DNA of 32,715 bases from JAVDCA01 sp035764045 (GTDB lineage: Bacteria > Pseudomonadota > Alphaproteobacteria > Rhizobiales > Xanthobacteraceae): positions 1-32,715 of the forward strand of contig DASTZX010000228.1 in NCBI GenBank assembly GCA_035764045.1, given 5' to 3'. Shown one piece after another: positions 14,555-22,289 of the stretch. Position numbers and translations under genes: made by a program. Every line of letters begins with the position of its first letter. The first letter of the stretch is position 1. Under the pieces are notes generated by a model, which worked only from the letters and a program-made list of their open reading frames with translations, did no database searches and was not told where the DNA came from.

Positions 14555-16750
14555 ATGACCATCGCGCTTCGCAACACCGATCTCAGCCGCCGCACCTTCA
14601 TGGTCGGCGCCGCCGGCCTGACCTTCGCGGTCGCATCCGGCGCCCGCATCAATTCAGCCGCCGCCGCGCGCAGCGGCGATGTGACCATGAGCCCATGGGT
14701 GACCATCTCGACCGACGGCACGGTCGCGATCATGTCGCCGGCGGCCGAGATGGGGCAGGGATCGCTGACCTCGCTGCCGCTCATCCTGGCCGAGGAGCTC
14801 GATGCGGACTGGTCGAAGGTGCGCATCGTCGTGGCCCCGCCCAACGACGAGCTCTACAAGAATCCCGGCTTCGGCTACATGTACACGGCCGGCAGCAATG
14901 CGGTGACGTCGTATTTCAAGCCGCTGCGCCTGTTCGGCGCGCAGGTGCGCAAGGTGCTGCTGGCGAACGCCGCCGCCCACTGGAACGTGCCGGTCGCCGA
15001 GCTCACGACCGGGCCGAACGTCGTCATCCATGAAAAATCCGGACGCCGGCTGAGCTACGGGGAGATCGCGGCCTTCGCCGAGATTCCCGCGAAGGCGCCC
15101 GAGGTGGCCGAAAGCGAGCTCAAGCCGCCGAAGAGCTTCCGGCTCATCGGCCACGACGTGATGCGGACCGAGCTGCCCAGCAAGGTCAACGGCACGGCGC
15201 AATATGCGATCGACGTGCAGGTGCCCGGCATGGTCTACGGCGCGATCCTGCGCTCGCCGGTCGAAGGCGCTGGCCCGGACAAGATCGACGATGCCAAGGC
15301 GAAGGCGATCGCGGGCGTGCAACAGATCGTGCCGCTGCCCTATGGGGTCGGCGTGATCGCAGCGACGCCGTGGGCGGCGTTCGACGGCAAGGACGCTCTC
15401 AAGGTCAGCTGGACGCGCGCCGGCAAGGCGTGGGGCTTCAACAGCGAGAAGGCGCTGCCCGCATTCGCGGCGGCGGCGCGCGACCTGTCGCAGCCCGCAA
15501 AAGTCTGGGGCAGCGCCGGCGATGCGGTCGCCGCGCTCAAGACGGCGACGGATACCGTCGAGGCGGAGTACCGCAACGACCTCGTCTATCACGCCCAGAT
15601 GGAGCCGCTGAACGCCGTCGCCTCGGTGTCGGCGAACGGCGACGCCTGCGAGGTGTGGTGCGGCGTGCAGTCGAAGACGATCGCCGTGAGCGTGGCGGCG
15701 AACGCGCTCAACATCGCCCCCGACAAGATCGCCTACCATGACATGCTCCTGGGCGGCGGCTTCGGCCGGCGCGGCCACCGCGACGAGGAATACGTCCACG
15801 ATGCGGTCGTGCTGTCCAAGGCGGTCAAGAAGCCGGTGAAGATGATGTGGACGCGCGAGGACGACGTCCATAACGGGCGCTTCAACCCGCTCTCCGCGCA
15901 TTATCTGCGCGCCGGCTTCGACGCGTCGGGCAAGCTCATCGCGTTCCATCACCGCAAGGCCTGCGACGAGGTCACCGCGTTCCAGGATCCGGTGCGCTTC
16001 GAGCGGCAGAAAGGCCGCGACGGCATCGCGTACAACGGGGTCGATGCCCCCTATTACGAGATCGCCAACCGGTTGGGCGAGGGCGTCCCGCGCGAGACCG
16101 GGCTGCGGACCTCGAGCCTTCGGGGTATCGCGCATCTCACCAATATCTTCGCCATCGAGTCGTTCATGGACGAGCTGGCGCGCAAGCGCGGCGTCGATCC
16201 GGCGGCGTTCCGCCGCGACCTGGTCAAGTCCAACCCGCGCGCGGTCGCCATCATCGACAAGGTGGCGCAGATGGCGGACTGGGGCAGGAAGCGGGACGGC
16301 AGCGCGCTCGGGTTCTCTTACATGAACTATTCGGGCACGCAGATCGCGCTCGCGGCCGAAGCCACGGTCGACCGCAAGAGCGGCGCGATCCGCGTCTCGA
16401 ACGTGTGGACCGCGCTCGATCCGGGCATTGCGGTGCAGCCCAACACGATCGCAGCGCAGACGGAGAGCAGCATCATCTACGGGCTCGGGTTTGCGCTCTT
16501 TGAGCGGGTCACCATCGACGATGGCGCGGTCGAGCAGTCGGGGTTCTACGACTATCATGTGCCGCGGATGAACGAGATCCCCGAGACGCACATCGAGGTG
16601 GTGCCGACCGACAACCATCCGACCGGCGTCGGGCAGATGGCCACCCCGCTGGTCGGGCCGGCGATCGCCAATGCGATCGCGGAGCTCACCGGCGTGCGCC
16701 TGCGCGAGACGCCAATGACACCCGAGCGGGTGAAGAAAGCGCTCGGGTGA
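14555..16750 (+). CDS. Molybdopterin-binding large subunit, IorB-like, with Gln in place of the catalytic Glu, pair 2
   Basis: The 731-residue product has a Tat leader (SRRTFMVGAAGLTFAVASGA), the block AEMGQGSLTSLPLILAEE, the loop LLGGGFGRRGHRDEEYV, and RTSSLRGIAHLTNIFAIESF. In the C-terminal block, isoquinoline 1-oxidoreductase and relatives read G-x-GEP with the Glu that activates the substrate. Here it reads PTGVGQMATPLVGPAIANAI, so Q694 (codon 16634-16636) takes that place. Everything else looks intact and full length. Either this is a subgroup with changed chemistry or the enzyme is inactive. Pair 1 keeps the Glu. A strong hairpin follows the stop. Confidence 0.92.
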   Translation: MTIALRNTDLSRRTFMVGAAGLTFAVASGARINSAAAARSGDVTMSPWVTISTDGTVAIMSPAAEMGQGSLTSLPLILAEELDADWSKVRIVVAPPNDELYKNPGFGYMYTAGSNAVTSYFKPLRLFGAQVRKVLLANAAAHWNVPVAELTTGPNVVIHEKSGRRLSYGEIAAFAEIPAKAPEVAESELKPPKSFRLIGHDVMRTELPSKVNGTAQYAIDVQVPGMVYGAILRSPVEGAGPDKIDDAKAKAIAGVQQIVPLPYGVGVIAATPWAAFDGKDALKVSWTRAGKAWGFNSEKALPAFAAAARDLSQPAKVWGSAGDAVAALKTATDTVEAEYRNDLVYHAQMEPLNAVASVSANGDACEVWCGVQSKTIAVSVAANALNIAPDKIAYHDMLLGGGFGRRGHRDEEYVHDAVVLSKAVKKPVKMMWTREDDVHNGRFNPLSAHYLRAGFDASGKLIAFHHRKACDEVTAFQDPVRFERQKGRDGIAYNGVDAPYYEIANRLGEGVPRETGLRTSSLRGIAHLTNIFAIESFMDELARKRGVDPAAFRRDLVKSNPRAVAIIDKVAQMADWGRKRDGSALGFSYMNYSGTQIALAAEATVDRKSGAIRVSNVWTALDPGIAVQPNTIAAQTESSIIYGLGFALFERVTIDDGAVEQSGFYDYHVPRMNEIPETHIEVVPTDNHPTGVGQMATPLVGPAIANAIAELTGVRLRETPMTPERVKKALG

Positions 16751-16773
16751 GGCGATACGGTGCGGCATCAGGG

Positions 16774-16798
16774 CGGGCGGCGCAGCTTGCGCCGCCCG
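16774..16798 (+). terminator. GC hairpin after the molybdenum hydroxylase operon
   Basis: A perfect 11-bp stem, cgggcggcgca with tgcgccgcccg, and a 3-base loop, 24 bases past the stop codon. Only a short T-containing tail (ttgctatc) follows, so it is a likely but not classical intrinsic terminator. Confidence 0.6.
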
Positions 16799-16815
16799 TT
16801 GCTATCATCGGAACG

Positions 16816-16921
16816 GTCATGCCCCGTGCAAGCGGGGCATCCGGCCTTCGGAGACCATAGGTGATCTTGTCGGCAGCATTGGCGTCTGCTGGACCGCCCG
16901 CTTGCGCGGGCGAGGACGAGG
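16816..16921. repeat. Palindromic repeat E upstream of dgkA
   Basis: Two hairpins, atgcccc/ggggcat (16819-16840) and cgcccgc/gcgggcg (16895-16912), about 55 bases apart, flanked by tcat and gacgag. This is another extragenic element type distinct from repeats A to D. It ends 13 bases before the dgkA start, so it contains that gene's leader. Confidence 0.6.
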
Positions 16922-16934
16922 TTCGGATTGGCCG

Positions 16935-17285
16935 ATGATCCGTCTCTGGAAAGCCTTCCTCAACACGCTCAACGGCGTCGCCTGGGCGCTGCGGCACGAG
17001 CAGGCGATGCGCGAGGAGGTCGTCGCGCTCGTGCTGGCGTTGCCGGCGAGCTTTCTCATCGCGCCGAGCACCGGGTGGTGGCTGGCGCTGATCGGCTCGC
17101 TCGTGGGGCTGATCATCGTCGAGCTTCTCAACACCGCGATCGAGAAGCTGTCCGATCACGTGACGCCCGGGCACAGCGACGCCATCAAGGTCGTCAAGGA
17201 CCTGGGATCGGCGGCGGTGTTCATGGCGCTGGTGCTGGCCGCGGCCGTCTGGCTGGCGGCGCTGTGCGTGCGCTTCCTCGGCTAA
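16935..17285 (+). CDS. dgkA: Diacylglycerol kinase, prokaryotic membrane type
   Basis: The 116-residue product phosphorylates diacylglycerol to phosphatidic acid in the inner membrane and recycles lipid head-group donors. It shows the N-terminal amphipathic helix with RLWKAFLNTLNGVAWALRHE, the catalytic block AMREEVVAL, two central membrane segments and the signature ELLNTAIEKLSDHV, then a third membrane segment (FMALVLAAAVWLAALCV). Length fits the family. The ATG at 16935 matches the usual N-terminus. Confidence 0.95.
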   Translation: MIRLWKAFLNTLNGVAWALRHEQAMREEVVALVLALPASFLIAPSTGWWLALIGSLVGLIIVELLNTAIEKLSDHVTPGHSDAIKVVKDLGSAAVFMALVLAAAVWLAALCVRFLG

Positions 17286-17391
17286 CCCATCCTGCCGCAT
17301 GAAACTCGCGGGTCGCGGCGCGGTTGACGCGCTCGCGCATATCGCGAAGACTCGTCGGTTCACAAGCGCCACGACCTATCGGGAGATCGAG

Positions 17392-17895
17392 ATGAATCGC
17401 GTCATCGCCCTCACGGTTCCGCTGCTGCTCACGACCGCCGCGCCGGCGGCCGAATACATGGAGAAGACGCCGTTCCAGCTCCAGCGGGCCTTTTCGCCCG
17501 GCGTGATCACGTCGGGCGGGACCACGGTGTGGGTCGCCGGCCAGACCGCGACGCGCGACAACGCGGGCAATGACATCGCCAACAACTTCGAGGCCCAGGT
17601 GAAGCAGGTCTTCTCGCAGATCGACGCGGTTCTGCAGCGCGCGGGCGGGAGCCTCGATAACGTCGTGAGCATGACGGTGTTCATCAAGGAACCGCGTTAC
17701 GGCGACAAGTTCGTCGACATGCGCAAGGATTTCTTCAAGAACGGAAACTATCCGGGCAGCGCGCTCATCACCGTGTCGAATTTCGCCCGGCCCGGGATCG
17801 AGATCGAGATCCAGGCAGTCGGGGTGATCGGCGACGCGTGCTCGAGCGACCAGCCGTGCTCGGTCGAGGGGAAGGCGAGGCGGTCGGCGAAATAG
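17392..17895 (+). CDS. Exported RidA/YjgF-family protein
   Basis: The 167-residue product has a RidA fold: VITSGGTTVWVAGQTA, NNFEAQVKQVFSQIDAVLQRAG, VVSMTVFIKE, RKDFF, and FARPGIEIEIQAVG with R133 at the place of the conserved substrate-binding Arg. RidA enzymes hydrolyse reactive enamines and imines in the cytoplasm. This one has an N-terminal leader, MNRVIALTVPLLLTTAAPAA, with an A-x-A site, so it is predicted periplasmic. The C-terminus carries an extra tail with CSSDQPC. The ATG at 17392 follows gggaga. Substrate unknown. Confidence 0.85.
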   Translation: MNRVIALTVPLLLTTAAPAAEYMEKTPFQLQRAFSPGVITSGGTTVWVAGQTATRDNAGNDIANNFEAQVKQVFSQIDAVLQRAGGSLDNVVSMTVFIKEPRYGDKFVDMRKDFFKNGNYPGSALITVSNFARPGIEIEIQAVGVIGDACSSDQPCSVEGKARRSAK

Positions 17896-17921
17896 CGCCC
17901 GGCGCGGAGCGGCCGGTTCGC

Positions 17922-19604
17922 CTATTTGAGCTCCTTGCGCAGGATCTTGCCGATGTTGCTCTTCGGCAGCGCATCGCGGAATTCGATCACGCGCGGGACC
18001 TTGTAGGCGGTGAGATTGCCGTGGCAGTAGCGGCGCAGGGCCGCCTCGTCGAGCGCGGGGTCGCGCCGCACCACGAACAGCTTCACGGCCTGGCCGCTGC
18101 GCGGGTCCGGCACGCCGATCGCCGCCGCCTCGAGCACGCCCGGGTGCTGGGCGACCACGTCCTCGACCTCATTGGGAAACACCTTGAAGCCGGAGACGAT
18201 GATCATGTCCTTCTTGCGATCGAGCAGCTTCACGAAGCCGTCGGAGTCGATCACGCCGATGTCGCCGGTCTGCAGCCATCCGTCCGGGGTGAGCGTGTTC
18301 CTGGTCTCCTCCGGGCGGCCCCAATAGCCCACCATCACCTGCGGGCCACGCACCCACACTTCGCCCATCTCGCCGATGCCGACGGCGCGCCCGCCATCGT
18401 CGCGCACCGAGACCTCGGTCGAGGGCACCGGCAGGCCGACGGTGCCGAGCTTCGGCCGTAGCACCGGATTGATGCAGACGACCGGCGAAGCCTCGGTCAG
18501 ACCGTAGCCTTCGACCAGTGCGACCCCGGTGAGCGCCTGCCAGCGCTCGGCGACGGCGCTCTGCAGCGCCGCGCCGCCGCCGATCGCAAACTTCAGTTGG
18601 CTGACATCGAGGGTCGCGAACTCGGGCGCGTTGGCGAGCGCATTGAACAGCGTGTTCACGCCGGACATGGCGGTGACCCGGGTGCGCCGCATGGTCGCGA
18701 TCAGGCGGCGGATGTCGCGCGGGTCGGGAATGAGCACGTTCATGCCGCCGATCGATGCGAAGGTGAGCATGTTCGCGGTGAGCGAGAAGATGTGATAGAG
18801 CGGCAGCGGCGTGAGCACGCGCTCGAGACCCTGCGCGACCGTGGGCCCGATCCAAGCGGCGCATTGCAGCGTGTTGGCGATGAGGTTGCGATGCGACAGC
18901 ATCGCGCCTTTCGCGACGCCCGTGGTGCCGCCGGTGTATTGCAGCAGCGCCGGCGCGGCCGGGATCGTGGTGGGATCGGGCAGCGCTCGCGACGGCGGCC
19001 GTGCGCAGGCCTCCTGCATCATCGTGAAGCGGTCGAAACGCCAGGCCGGCACGGCGTGGCGCAGATAGGTGTTGGCGAAATTGAATGCCCAGCGCTTGAG
19101 CGCCGGCACGAACTCTCCGAGCCGCACCACCACCACATGCTCGACCGGCGTCTCGGAGATCACGCCCGCGAGCTTGTGGGCGAAATTCTCCATGATGACG
19201 ATGGTGGTCGCGCCGGAATCGACGAGCTGGTGGACGAGCTCGCGCGGGGTATAGAGCGGATTGACGCCGACGACGGTCAGGCCCGCCCGCAAGGTGCCGA
19301 GAAACGCCACCGGATAGGCGAGCACGTTCGGCAGCATGATGGCGACCCGCTCGCCTGCCGGACGACGCAGCGTCTCGCGCAGGAAGCCGGCAAAGGCGGC
19401 GCTGGTGCGTTCCCATTCCGCATAGGTCATGACCGCGCCGAGAAAGTCGAAGGCCGGACGCTCGGCATGGCGGACGCAGGCGTCGAGCAGCAACGCGTGC
19501 AGCGAGGGAGTGGCGTCCGGATCGATCTGCGATGGAACGCCGGACGGGTAGCGGGCGAGCCGGGCTGTCTCGCCGGTCGCCGCCGCGAGCGTGGGTGCGT
19601 TCAT
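17922..19604 (-). CDS. fadD: Long-chain fatty acid-CoA ligase-like AMP-forming enzyme
   Basis: The 560-residue product is an ANL-family acyl-CoA synthetase: it adenylates a carboxylate with ATP and then forms the CoA thioester. Seen: the phosphate loop YTGGTTGVAKGAM (223-235), EGYGLTEASP (365-374), WLQTGDIG (443-450), the hinge RKKDMIIVSG and the catalytic Lys in SNIGKILRKEL near the C-terminus. LQYTGGTTGVAKGAMLSHRN matches FadD closely. A carboxylate of the neighbouring aromatic pathway could instead be the substrate. It is convergent with the RidA-like gene (26 bases between stops). Confidence 0.9.
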   Translation of the reverse strand: MNAPTLAAATGETARLARYPSGVPSQIDPDATPSLHALLLDACVRHAERPAFDFLGAVMTYAEWERTSAAFAGFLRETLRRPAGERVAIMLPNVLAYPVAFLGTLRAGLTVVGVNPLYTPRELVHQLVDSGATTIVIMENFAHKLAGVISETPVEHVVVVRLGEFVPALKRWAFNFANTYLRHAVPAWRFDRFTMMQEACARPPSRALPDPTTIPAAPALLQYTGGTTGVAKGAMLSHRNLIANTLQCAAWIGPTVAQGLERVLTPLPLYHIFSLTANMLTFASIGGMNVLIPDPRDIRRLIATMRRTRVTAMSGVNTLFNALANAPEFATLDVSQLKFAIGGGAALQSAVAERWQALTGVALVEGYGLTEASPVVCINPVLRPKLGTVGLPVPSTEVSVRDDGGRAVGIGEMGEVWVRGPQVMVGYWGRPEETRNTLTPDGWLQTGDIGVIDSDGFVKLLDRKKDMIIVSGFKVFPNEVEDVVAQHPGVLEAAAIGVPDPRSGQAVKLFVVRRDPALDEAALRRYCHGNLTAYKVPRVIEFRDALPKSNIGKILRKELK

Positions 19605-19933
19605 GCGGGTGCCTGGCGCATCTCGCGCTGATGGCCTGCCCTCGGGCTCGACGGGCGCGGCCTTCGGTTCGGCCTAGCAGACCACGCAGCGCTTAAGGAA
19701 TTCTGAGGGCCCGGGTGTCGGAGGAAATTTGGCGGCTGCGAGGTGGCACGGCCATGCCGCAGACACAAATAACCCCGGTGGGGACGCACCGGGGTTATTC
19801 TCCACCGGACGTTTGGGGAGGGGGGCATGGGGGGCACGTCCGGCTTCCCAAGACATATAGGGAAAGGGCCGCTTTTTTCCAGGGGTCGCAAGCTCCCAAA
19901 CCGACGCTCACGCAGCTGTGAAACGTGAAGCGG
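19605..19933. other. Intergenic region with a strong hairpin and G-tracts
   Basis: No coding sequence can be supported in these 329 bases. They hold the hairpin listed at 19768-19799 and, 16 bases beyond it, three close G-tracts (gggg, gggggg, gggggg at 19815-19834). A run of six Ts (19872-19877) follows ggccgc. The upstream region of the FadD-like gene lies at the left end. Confidence 0.6.
19768..19799. terminator. Perfect 13-bp inverted repeat, likely bidirectional terminator
   Basis: The arms aataaccccggtg and caccggggttatt surround a 6-base loop (gggacg). A/T at the outer ends gives both strands a short T tail. It lies between the divergent FadD-like gene and the SPW gene, which points to this strand's 3' side, so it would end transcription from the SPW gene. 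Confidence 0.6.
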
Positions 19934-20305
19934 TTAACCGCTGGGACTCCTGCCGCCCGATCCGGCCCCCATCTCCCGCAGCTCGTAGACCGCAAGCGCC
20001 ACCACCAGCACGCCGACCACAACGAAGTTCCACCGCGCCGCAGCGCTCGCGATTCCGAGCACCCACGGCGAGACCACGAGCCAGACGCCGAGGAGCACAT
20101 TGATCCACTCCTCCCAGTCACGAAATACTGATAATTCCACGATTTCCGCGATGATGATCAGGGCGCCGACTGCGACCGCATTGTGAACCGCGATCGTCTC
20201 AGGGTCGAAGAACAAGGCCCATGGGGAGAGCAGCAGCCAGATGCCGAGGATCCAACTGCTCCAATCCTCCCATTGCTTGGGAAACGAGAACGGCCTCTCC
20301 GCCAT
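19934..20305 (-). CDS. SPW-repeat membrane protein
   Basis: The 123-residue product has two copies of an aromatic helix pair: WEDWSSWILGIWLLLSPW (12-29) and WEEWINVLLGVWLVVSPW (64-81), each ending in the SPW motif, with four predicted membrane segments in total. The start MAERPFSFPKQWEDW at 20303-20305 is chosen because the frame upstream runs through the rhomboid remnant and a short tandem repeat. SPW proteins are inner-membrane proteins of unknown function, often reported near stress genes. A 28-base palindrome lies 46 bases upstream of the start. Confidence 0.88.
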   Translation of the reverse strand: MAERPFSFPKQWEDWSSWILGIWLLLSPWALFFDPETIAVHNAVAVGALIIIAEIVELSVFRDWEEWINVLLGVWLVVSPWVLGIASAAARWNFVVVGVLVVALAVYELREMGAGSGGRSPSG

Positions 20306-20350
20306 GGCGGCACCTCCGATGCCTCCGGACCCGATTGTGTCTGTCGCAGC

Positions 20351-20378
20351 GACGGAACGACGCACGGCCGGTTCCGTC
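20351..20378. promoter_or_regulatory. Palindrome with GGAAC arms upstream of the SPW gene
   Basis: The arms gacggaac and gttccgtc are perfect inverted 8-mers separated by 12 bases. On the minus strand, GGAAC (20375-20371) is followed 16 bases later by CGTC (20354-20351), one mismatch from the alphaproteobacterial general-stress (EcfG) promoter pattern GGAAC-N16/17-CGTT. It could equally be an operator. Low certainty. Confidence 0.35.
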
Positions 20379-20380
20379 AT

Positions 20381-20416
20381 CATATGACGGCGCAGCGGCA
20401 TATGACGGCGCAGCGG
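20381..20416. repeat. Two tandem copies of an 18-base unit
   Basis: The unit catatgacggcgcagcgg occurs twice without change, just upstream of the SPW gene and next to the end of the rhomboid remnant. A recent slippage duplication is the simplest reading. Confidence 0.85.
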
Positions 20417-21163
20417 CGGATGCGTCAATCGTGCGACCACGGTCCGGGAAAACGGCCGCGCGGCATATCGCGCTCGTCCCACTGCGAGATGCGCATGCGC
20501 TCGCCCAGCGCTGCTCGCGCACCAAGAGCGCCGCTACCGCGCCGAATGCAAATCCTCCGATATGCGCCCACCAGGCGACGCCGCCGGCGAGAGAGGGCGC
20601 GAACAGCGACTGCGTGCCCTGCAGGACCTGGATGCCGAACCAGATGAACGCGAACAGCACGGCGGGAGCCCAGAGCGGAATGAAGATGAAGCCGAGCGGT
20701 GCGATCAACAGCACCCGCTCGCGCGGATAGATCATCGCATAGGCGGCAATCACGGCAGCAATCGCGCCCGAGGCGCCGAGCGCCGGCACCGAGGAGTCGA
20801 GCTTGGCCAGAAGGTGCGTGAAGCTCGCGACTGTGCCGCCCGCGAGATAGAGCACCCCGAAGCCCTCGCGGCCGAACCGCGCCTCCATCGCGGGATCGAA
20901 AACCCAGAGCGTCCACATGTTGAAGACGAGGTGCAGCCACCCGCCGCGCATGAACGTGTTGGTGATGAGCGGCCACCAGTCGTCCGGATCGAGACCAGCG
21001 GCGCCGGCGCCGGCCGGGTCGGAATAGCGCAGCGGCACCAGCGCATACTCGTTCTTGCCGCGCTTTGTTTTCGTTCGGCGGTACTTAACCACCTTTCCGG
21101 GGATCGATCGGGCGGGTTTCAGCGTTCTTTGTCTGGAACCCGTCAGTCAGGAGGAACTCGGCA

Positions 21164-21628
21164 ATGCCGAAAGCGGACAAGAAATCGGGCAAGATCGACC
21201 TCAACGCCATGACCATCGTGCAGCTCAAGGAGGTCAAGGGGCTGGGCAAATCCCGCGCCGAGGAGATCGTGCGCTATCGCGCGAAGAACGGGGCATTCAC
21301 CAGCGTCGACGATCTCGATCGCGTGCCACATATCGGCGACATGCCGCCCGAGGAGCTCAAGAGCCTCAAGGCGCGCTGTGTCGTTCGCCTCGCGGCAGAC
21401 CAGGCGCCGCCGACCGCGCCTGGCGCAGCGAAGGTCGACGTCAACCATGCCAATGTGGAGGAGCTGCGCGCGGTCGAGGGCATCGGCGCCGAGCGCGCTC
21501 AGGAGATCATCGAGTATCGGCAGGAGAACGGGCCGATCCGCGATCTCAACGAGCTCGACATGCTGCCGCATTTCCGCGACGAGCCGGAAGGCCAGCGCCA
21601 GCCGATCAAGGCGCGCCTCAAGGTGTAG
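21164..21628 (+). CDS. Two-repeat helix-hairpin-helix protein (ComEA-like)
   Basis: The 154-residue product holds two HhH modules, each of the pattern (D)xNxAxxxxLxxVxGIGxxRAxEIIxYRxxNG followed by DLxxLDxxPH: residues about 10-62 and 90-140, joined by a Pro/Ala linker. HhH modules of the ComEA type bind duplex DNA without sequence preference. There is no leader or membrane segment, unlike true ComEA, so it probably acts in the cytoplasm. A perfect aggagg lies 8 bases before the ATG. It is divergent from the rhomboid remnant. Confidence 0.85.
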   Translation: MPKADKKSGKIDLNAMTIVQLKEVKGLGKSRAEEIVRYRAKNGAFTSVDDLDRVPHIGDMPPEELKSLKARCVVRLAADQAPPTAPGAAKVDVNHANVEELRAVEGIGAERAQEIIEYRQENGPIRDLNELDMLPHFRDEPEGQRQPIKARLKV

Positions 21629-21686
21629 GCGACAGGCTGCGCCGGCAGTCTGCCGGCGCAGATCTCATCTCTCGTTCTGCGCGCCC

Positions 21687-22289
21687 TCAGTGCGCGGGCG
21701 CCGGCGCGATCGGCAGCGGCGCGGGCTTGCGGACCGGAGCAGGGGCGGGCCGTGGCGGTGCTGCGATCTTGCTGAGAATGTCCTGCTCGGACGCCTGTAG
21801 CCGCGCGATGTCGCCCGCCGTCTGCTGCTGGCCGGTGGCGAGTTGGGCGGCGAGCCGGTCCAGGTTGGTGCGCAGCGTGGCGAGACTGAGCGAGATCGCA
21901 TCGAGCTGCTGTTGTTGCTGGTCGGGCGACACCATAGGCGCGGCCGATCCCACCGTCGTGGGCGCGGCCGCAGGAGGCTCTTCCGCAGGCGGCGCCACCC
22001 AGCCGAGCTGCTGCGGGTAGGCGTTCGCGAGCATGTCTCTCGCGGTATGGCCGTAGGCTTGCCAAGCCAAGGTACCAACGATACCGGCGCCGAGCACGAT
22101 CAGGAAATTTGCGCAGGCGCGTAACGGTCGGCTGCGTCGCGGCGGCTTCCCACCTTGATTCCGGTGATCGCGCGCGTCGACGTTCCGATGATCGCCCGGG
22201 TCGACCGCGTGTACCCGGGCACCAGCCTGCTGCTCGCCATGCCATTTGTCCCAAAAATCGGGTGGCATCGGGTTGAGCGTCGTTGCCAT
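21687..22289 (-). CDS. Single-pass membrane protein of unknown function
   Basis: The 200-residue product has a basic cytoplasmic N-terminus of about 55 residues, one membrane segment (FLIVLGAGIVGTLAWQAYG, about 62-80), and an outer part with a Pro/Ala linker, a glutamine run (QQQQQ), a predicted coiled coil (LDAISLSLATLRTNLDRLAAQ) and a Pro/Ala-rich C-terminus. From memory, proteins of this build are common and unnamed in Bradyrhizobium relatives. It is convergent with the HhH gene (58 bases between stops). I cannot assign a function. Confidence 0.75.
   Translation of the reverse strand: MATTLNPMPPDFWDKWHGEQQAGARVHAVDPGDHRNVDARDHRNQGGKPPRRSRPLRACANFLIVLGAGIVGTLAWQAYGHTARDMLANAYPQQLGWVAPPAEEPPAAAPTTVGSAAPMVSPDQQQQQLDAISLSLATLRTNLDRLAAQLATGQQQTAGDIARLQASEQDILSKIAAPPRPAPAPVRKPAPLPIAPAPAH

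Larger units (their letters stand above)
20199..21092 (-). pseudogene. Rhomboid-family intramembrane serine protease, lacking the first membrane segment and frameshifted at the end
   Basis: The open frame has the rhomboid core: NTFMRGGWLHLVFNMWTLWVF (with His54 and Asn58), GASGAIAAVIAAY with the catalytic Ser108, and GGVAWWAHIGGFAFG with the catalytic His177. Relatives begin with a first membrane helix before ...GLVPARYTDP. Here the match starts at EYALVPLRYSDP, after only 14 basic residues and a GTG start, so that helix is missing. After VREQRW the frame enters unlike sequence and overlaps the SPW gene by 107 bases. Another frame instead gives ERMRISQWDERD...FPGPW, ending at 20425, which looks like the usual rhomboid tail. 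Catalytic residues are kept, but the gene is probably decaying. Confidence 0.75.

Noticed and set aside
14654..16768. Long minus-strand open frame opposite the second molybdopterin subunit
   Set aside because: Same reason: it is a shadow of a well-supported gene and shows no domain or ribosome site.
19601..19891. Short minus-strand frame upstream of the FadD-like gene
   Set aside because: Its sequence translates the hairpin and G-tract region, is proline-rich without any motif, and has no ribosome site.
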